From positions 22,584 through 31,042 of the forward strand of contig NZLM01000043.1 of NCBI GenBank assembly GCA_002694245.1: a stretch of DNA of 8,459 bases, written 5' to 3'. The notes beneath the pieces are model-generated. The model searched no databases, was not told where the DNA came from, and saw only the letters and a list, made by a program, of their open reading frames with translations. Of this stretch, positions 6,231 to 8,459 are shown in pieces. A program made the position numbers and the translations under genes. This DNA comes from Methanobacteriota archaeon. Lineage in GTDB: Archaea; Thermoplasmatota; Poseidoniia; Poseidoniales; Poseidoniaceae. The first letter of the stretch is position 1. Each line of letters begins with the position of its first letter.

Positions 6231-8459
6231 GGTCTTTCCTTGCTCTGTGCCTGGAGCGGCCTGCATGACTCCAGTTTCTTGCGCCTTCTGAGCTAGTTCT
6301 GCCCTAATGTCCCTCTTTTCTTCTTTGACTGGTTCAGGCTCTGGCTCAGGGGTTCTCGTCGTCTCCGAGGTATACATAATCTGCTCACTGGTCTGCGGTC
6401 CTTCATCCTCGTCGGATTCAACATCGTCTTCCCAATACTCATCATCGTATTCTGGTTTCTTCATCCTTCTTACTAGTACCACCATTATAGCAATGAATAA
6501 CAGAATTATTACTGATACCATCGTTAATGCGGCATTTGAATTTCCAAGCCCGCCTCCAAATAATACAGCATTGACATCAAAGAATTTCTGCGCCACTAAA
6601 TCATCCCAATAAAAGTTGCATGATTGCGATTGACCTGATTCATCAACTGACACTTCATATGTATCGCCAGACAAGTGCGTAACTTCTCCAACAGTGCACT
6701 TTATCGTAATTTCAGACGAAGGAACTTCGACTCGGTTCCCCGCTTGGTCGATGGCGTGAATTCTAGCAATCATCTTGCTACCTTCCTCTGGATTCTGTTC
6801 GGGAAGTTCGACTAGGAGACGAACAGGTTCACCATGAGAGACATTTACAATGATGTCAAGAGAAGCAGTGCCTGATTTGATTCTGAGGTTCCATGTCCCT
6901 GTCTCACCACCCTCGATTTGCCAAAACCCTCCACCTTTTGGAGACGGAGAAACCGAACCTTTGGGATCATCGAATTCGAATTCAACATTATCTGCTAATG
7001 CAGAATTCCCGTGAACATCTAGCGTTGAGATGATAATTTCAGCACTTTCTCCGCTATCTACGCTTACACCTTGGTTAACGTTGGTAGATATTTGTCTTGC
7101 AGTCCCAGCAATAACTTCGATATTTGTAATCGCAAAAACACCATCAGCCATTGCACGTATTTCGTGAATACCTAGTGATGAAGGTGCCCATTTTTCTCCT
7201 GCTAGTCTTATTTGCATGGTTCGGTCTTCATTATCCACAATCCAAGTTACTTGTGTACTTTGAATTGTGTTACCATATTCGTCTTCGAATATTGGATTCA
7301 GATATAGCACGCTATCGGACGCTACTTGAGTACCGCTTTCTGGAAGGATAATTCTAGACAATTCACCTGCAACAACGCTCACTGTACTCTCGGTTTGATG
7401 AACGGTTTGTGTCTCATTATCGAACCATGTAGCAGATAGAGAGTATGTTCCAATGGGCCCAGGCTTAATCTGCATCCAACCGCCTTTATCCTCCGCATTA
7501 AGTTCAGAATCGATTGTCCATGCTCCGTTTACTGCACGGCCATTACCTGCTGAATCATATGCTGAAATCGATGCGACAATTAGGTCGCTGGAACGAATAA
7601 CTGACTCTGAGAGTGAAATATCAATTCCAATAATTTCTCCTTGTATTACATTAACCTGTAAAGTTGCTGAATAGCCAGCGTCACTTACACCAATTGTCCA
7701 GTCTCCAGTTTTTGTTGGAGTCCAAATGACCGAGTTATCGGATAATGATAACGATCCTGTAGGGACAGTCCAATTAGAAATCGGTAGAAGAATTTCTCCT
7801 GTATTACCCAAAACATCACTCCTTATTGCAGTCAATTTGACAGGAGAACCGGTCCTAGCTTGCGAGCTATTCACTTCAATACTCAATCCTGTAGATTGGG
7901 CAGGAAGAACATGAATGATACCTTTTCCTGAGGCTCCCGACGTACTATTTACTGATACATTCCATGTGCCTGGTGCCCCGGCAAAGTATACACCTGTAGG
8001 TGAAATAGATCCATTTTCTACCTCCCATGAAAGAGTGCCAGCCTTTGATATTCCAACTTCATTACCCGCAGCATCCTTAGCAATGGGCATTATGTGTTGG
8101 GTAGTTCCACTTTGCACAGTTATTCCGAAAGGGATTTCCAAGGTTACAGGCTGTCCCGGTTGTACATTGAAGACTACCTGGGTTTCTAGCTCGAGATAGA
8201 TAATTCGCATTGTTGTATTCCCAACATTATCTGGACTCCAAGTTTGGTTTGCATAGTCGATGTTGCCATTTTGACATCTGTATGTGAGGTCTCCACTTAC
8301 TTGGTTTCCAGCTCTATCAACGAGACTTGCATGCAACAATATCGTGTCGTCTATGCTAATCTCTGTGTTATTGAAGTATGATTCAATCCCTGCGGGCCGG
8401 CCATTCGTCACAGTTATACTGGTCGTTTGGTTTACTTGTCCGCTACTAGCTGTAATATT
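6153..8459 (-). CDS. Large Ig-like-repeat surface protein with C-terminal membrane anchor, N-terminus outside the window
   Basis: The frame is open to the last base of the window (768 residues visible); the GTG at 8411 lies inside a repeat and is not the start. Residues up to about 640 are tandem beta-sandwich-like repeats (invasin/Big-like). One membrane segment follows at 644-663 (ALTMVSVIILLFIAIMVVLV), then RRMKK, so by the positive-inside rule the repeats face outward and the last 105 residues are cytoplasmic. That tail is acidic (YDDEYWEDDVESDEDEG), has an EPEPEPEP run, and ends in the Trp-rich motif GWYVDSTGELTSWIVGEDG plus SWTRMS. Twelve N-x-S/T sequons occur in the outer part and none in the tail, fitting an N-glycosylated archaeal cell-surface protein. 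Only three cysteines lie in the outer part; the two in the last repeat could pair. Function unknown: possibly adhesion or cell-envelope structure. No connection to the neighbouring catabolic genes is evident. Confidence 0.85.
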   Translation of the reverse strand, partial: NITASSGQVNQTTSITVTNGRPAGIESYFNNTEISIDDTILLHASLVDRAGNQVSGDLTYRCQNGNIDYANQTWSPDNVGNTTMRIIYLELETQVVFNVQPGQPVTLEIPFGITVQSGTTQHIMPIAKDAAGNEVGISKAGTLSWEVENGSISPTGVYFAGAPGTWNVSVNSTSGASGKGIIHVLPAQSTGLSIEVNSSQARTGSPVKLTAIRSDVLGNTGEILLPISNWTVPTGSLSLSDNSVIWTPTKTGDWTIGVSDAGYSATLQVNVIQGEIIGIDISLSESVIRSSDLIVASISAYDSAGNGRAVNGAWTIDSELNAEDKGGWMQIKPGPIGTYSLSATWFDNETQTVHQTESTVSVVAGELSRIILPESGTQVASDSVLYLNPIFEDEYGNTIQSTQVTWIVDNEDRTMQIRLAGEKWAPSSLGIHEIRAMADGVFAITNIEVIAGTARQISTNVNQGVSVDSGESAEIIISTLDVHGNSALADNVEFEFDDPKGSVSPSPKGGGFWQIEGGETGTWNLRIKSGTASLDIIVNVSHGEPVRLLVELPEQNPEEGSKMIARIHAIDQAGNRVEVPSSEITIKCTVGEVTHLSGDTYEVSVDESGQSQSCNFYWDDLVAQKFFDVNAVLFGGGLGNSNAALTMVSVIILLFIAIMVVLVRRMKKPEYDDEYWEDDVESDEDEGPQTSEQIMYTSETTRTPEPEPEPVKEEKRDIRAELAQKAQETGVMQAAPGTEQGKTGWYVDSTGELTSWIVGEDGSWTRMS
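6557..8402 (-). repeat. Seven tandem Ig-like protein repeats of 82-91 residues
   Basis: Within the surface protein, repeat units begin at residues 20, 102, 187, 274, 365, 452 and 543 (bases about 8402, 8156, 7901, 7640, 7367, 7106 and 6833 running down the minus strand), with spacings of 82, 85, 87, 91, 87 and 91 residues. Most units open with Gly-x-x-x-x-Ile/Leu (GRPAGIE, GQPVTLE, GEIIGID, GEPVRLL), and every unit carries a D-x-x-GN turn: DRAGN, DAAGN, DVLGN, DSAGN, DEYGN, DVHGN, DQAGN. Many end with a W-x-x/GTW strand (GTWNVSV, GDWTIGV, GTYSLSA, GTWNLRI). The repeats are diverged at DNA level, so they are an old protein-level array rather than a recent duplication. Confidence 0.8.

Noticed and set aside
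6307..6612. Plus-strand ORF rich in Ser and Gly (101 codons)
   Set aside because: It is the antisense of the acidic tail and membrane segment of the surface protein; low-complexity composition mirrors the coding strand.
8409..8411. GTG as the start of the surface protein
   Set aside because: The frame stays open to the window edge, and the preceding residues (NITASSGQVNQTTSIT) read as repeat sequence, so this GTG is internal.

Overview
The window looks like a piece of a marine planktonic archaeal genome, most likely Thalassoarchaea/Poseidoniales (Marine Group II or a relative). This is an inference from three things. The ribosome binding sites are of the GGTGA/GGAG type that pairs with the archaeal 16S 3' end. 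The genes are tightly packed, with gaps of 1 to about 130 bases, and base composition is moderately AT-rich. There is also a long Ig-like-repeat surface protein with a single C-terminal membrane anchor and a short acidic cytoplasmic tail ending in a tryptophan-rich motif. No rRNA, tRNA, mobile element or CRISPR array was seen.

Layout: (1) 3-998 (+), the C-terminal two thirds of an aldehyde dehydrogenase of the 2-aminomuconate/2-hydroxymuconate semialdehyde type. (2) 1035-1850 (+), panB, ketopantoate hydroxymethyltransferase. (3) 1847-2254 (-), a small unrecognised multi-pass membrane protein. (4) 2310-3203 (+), the catalytic (beta, AmnB-like) subunit of a class III LigB extradiol dioxygenase of the 2-aminophenol 1,6-dioxygenase type. 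(5) 3205-4593 (+), the non-catalytic (alpha, AmnA-like) LigB subunit fused in frame through an acidic linker to a RidA/YjgF domain of the 2-aminomuconate deaminase type. (6) 4724-6130 (+), an APC-superfamily amino-acid-type permease. (7) 6153-8459 (-), an Ig-repeat surface protein whose N-terminus lies outside the window.

Read together, genes 1, 4 and 5 encode three consecutive steps of the 2-aminophenol meta-cleavage route: ring opening to 2-aminomuconate 6-semialdehyde, NAD-dependent oxidation to 2-aminomuconate, and hydrolytic loss of ammonia to 4-oxalocrotonate/2-hydroxymuconate. The permease just downstream could import the substrate or a related amino acid. The decarboxylase, hydratase and aldolase that would complete the route to pyruvate and acetaldehyde are not in the window. 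The most unusual element is the fusion of the non-catalytic dioxygenase subunit with the deaminase, which joins step 1 to step 3 in one polypeptide. PanB is probably a CoA-biosynthesis gene with no direct role in this route.
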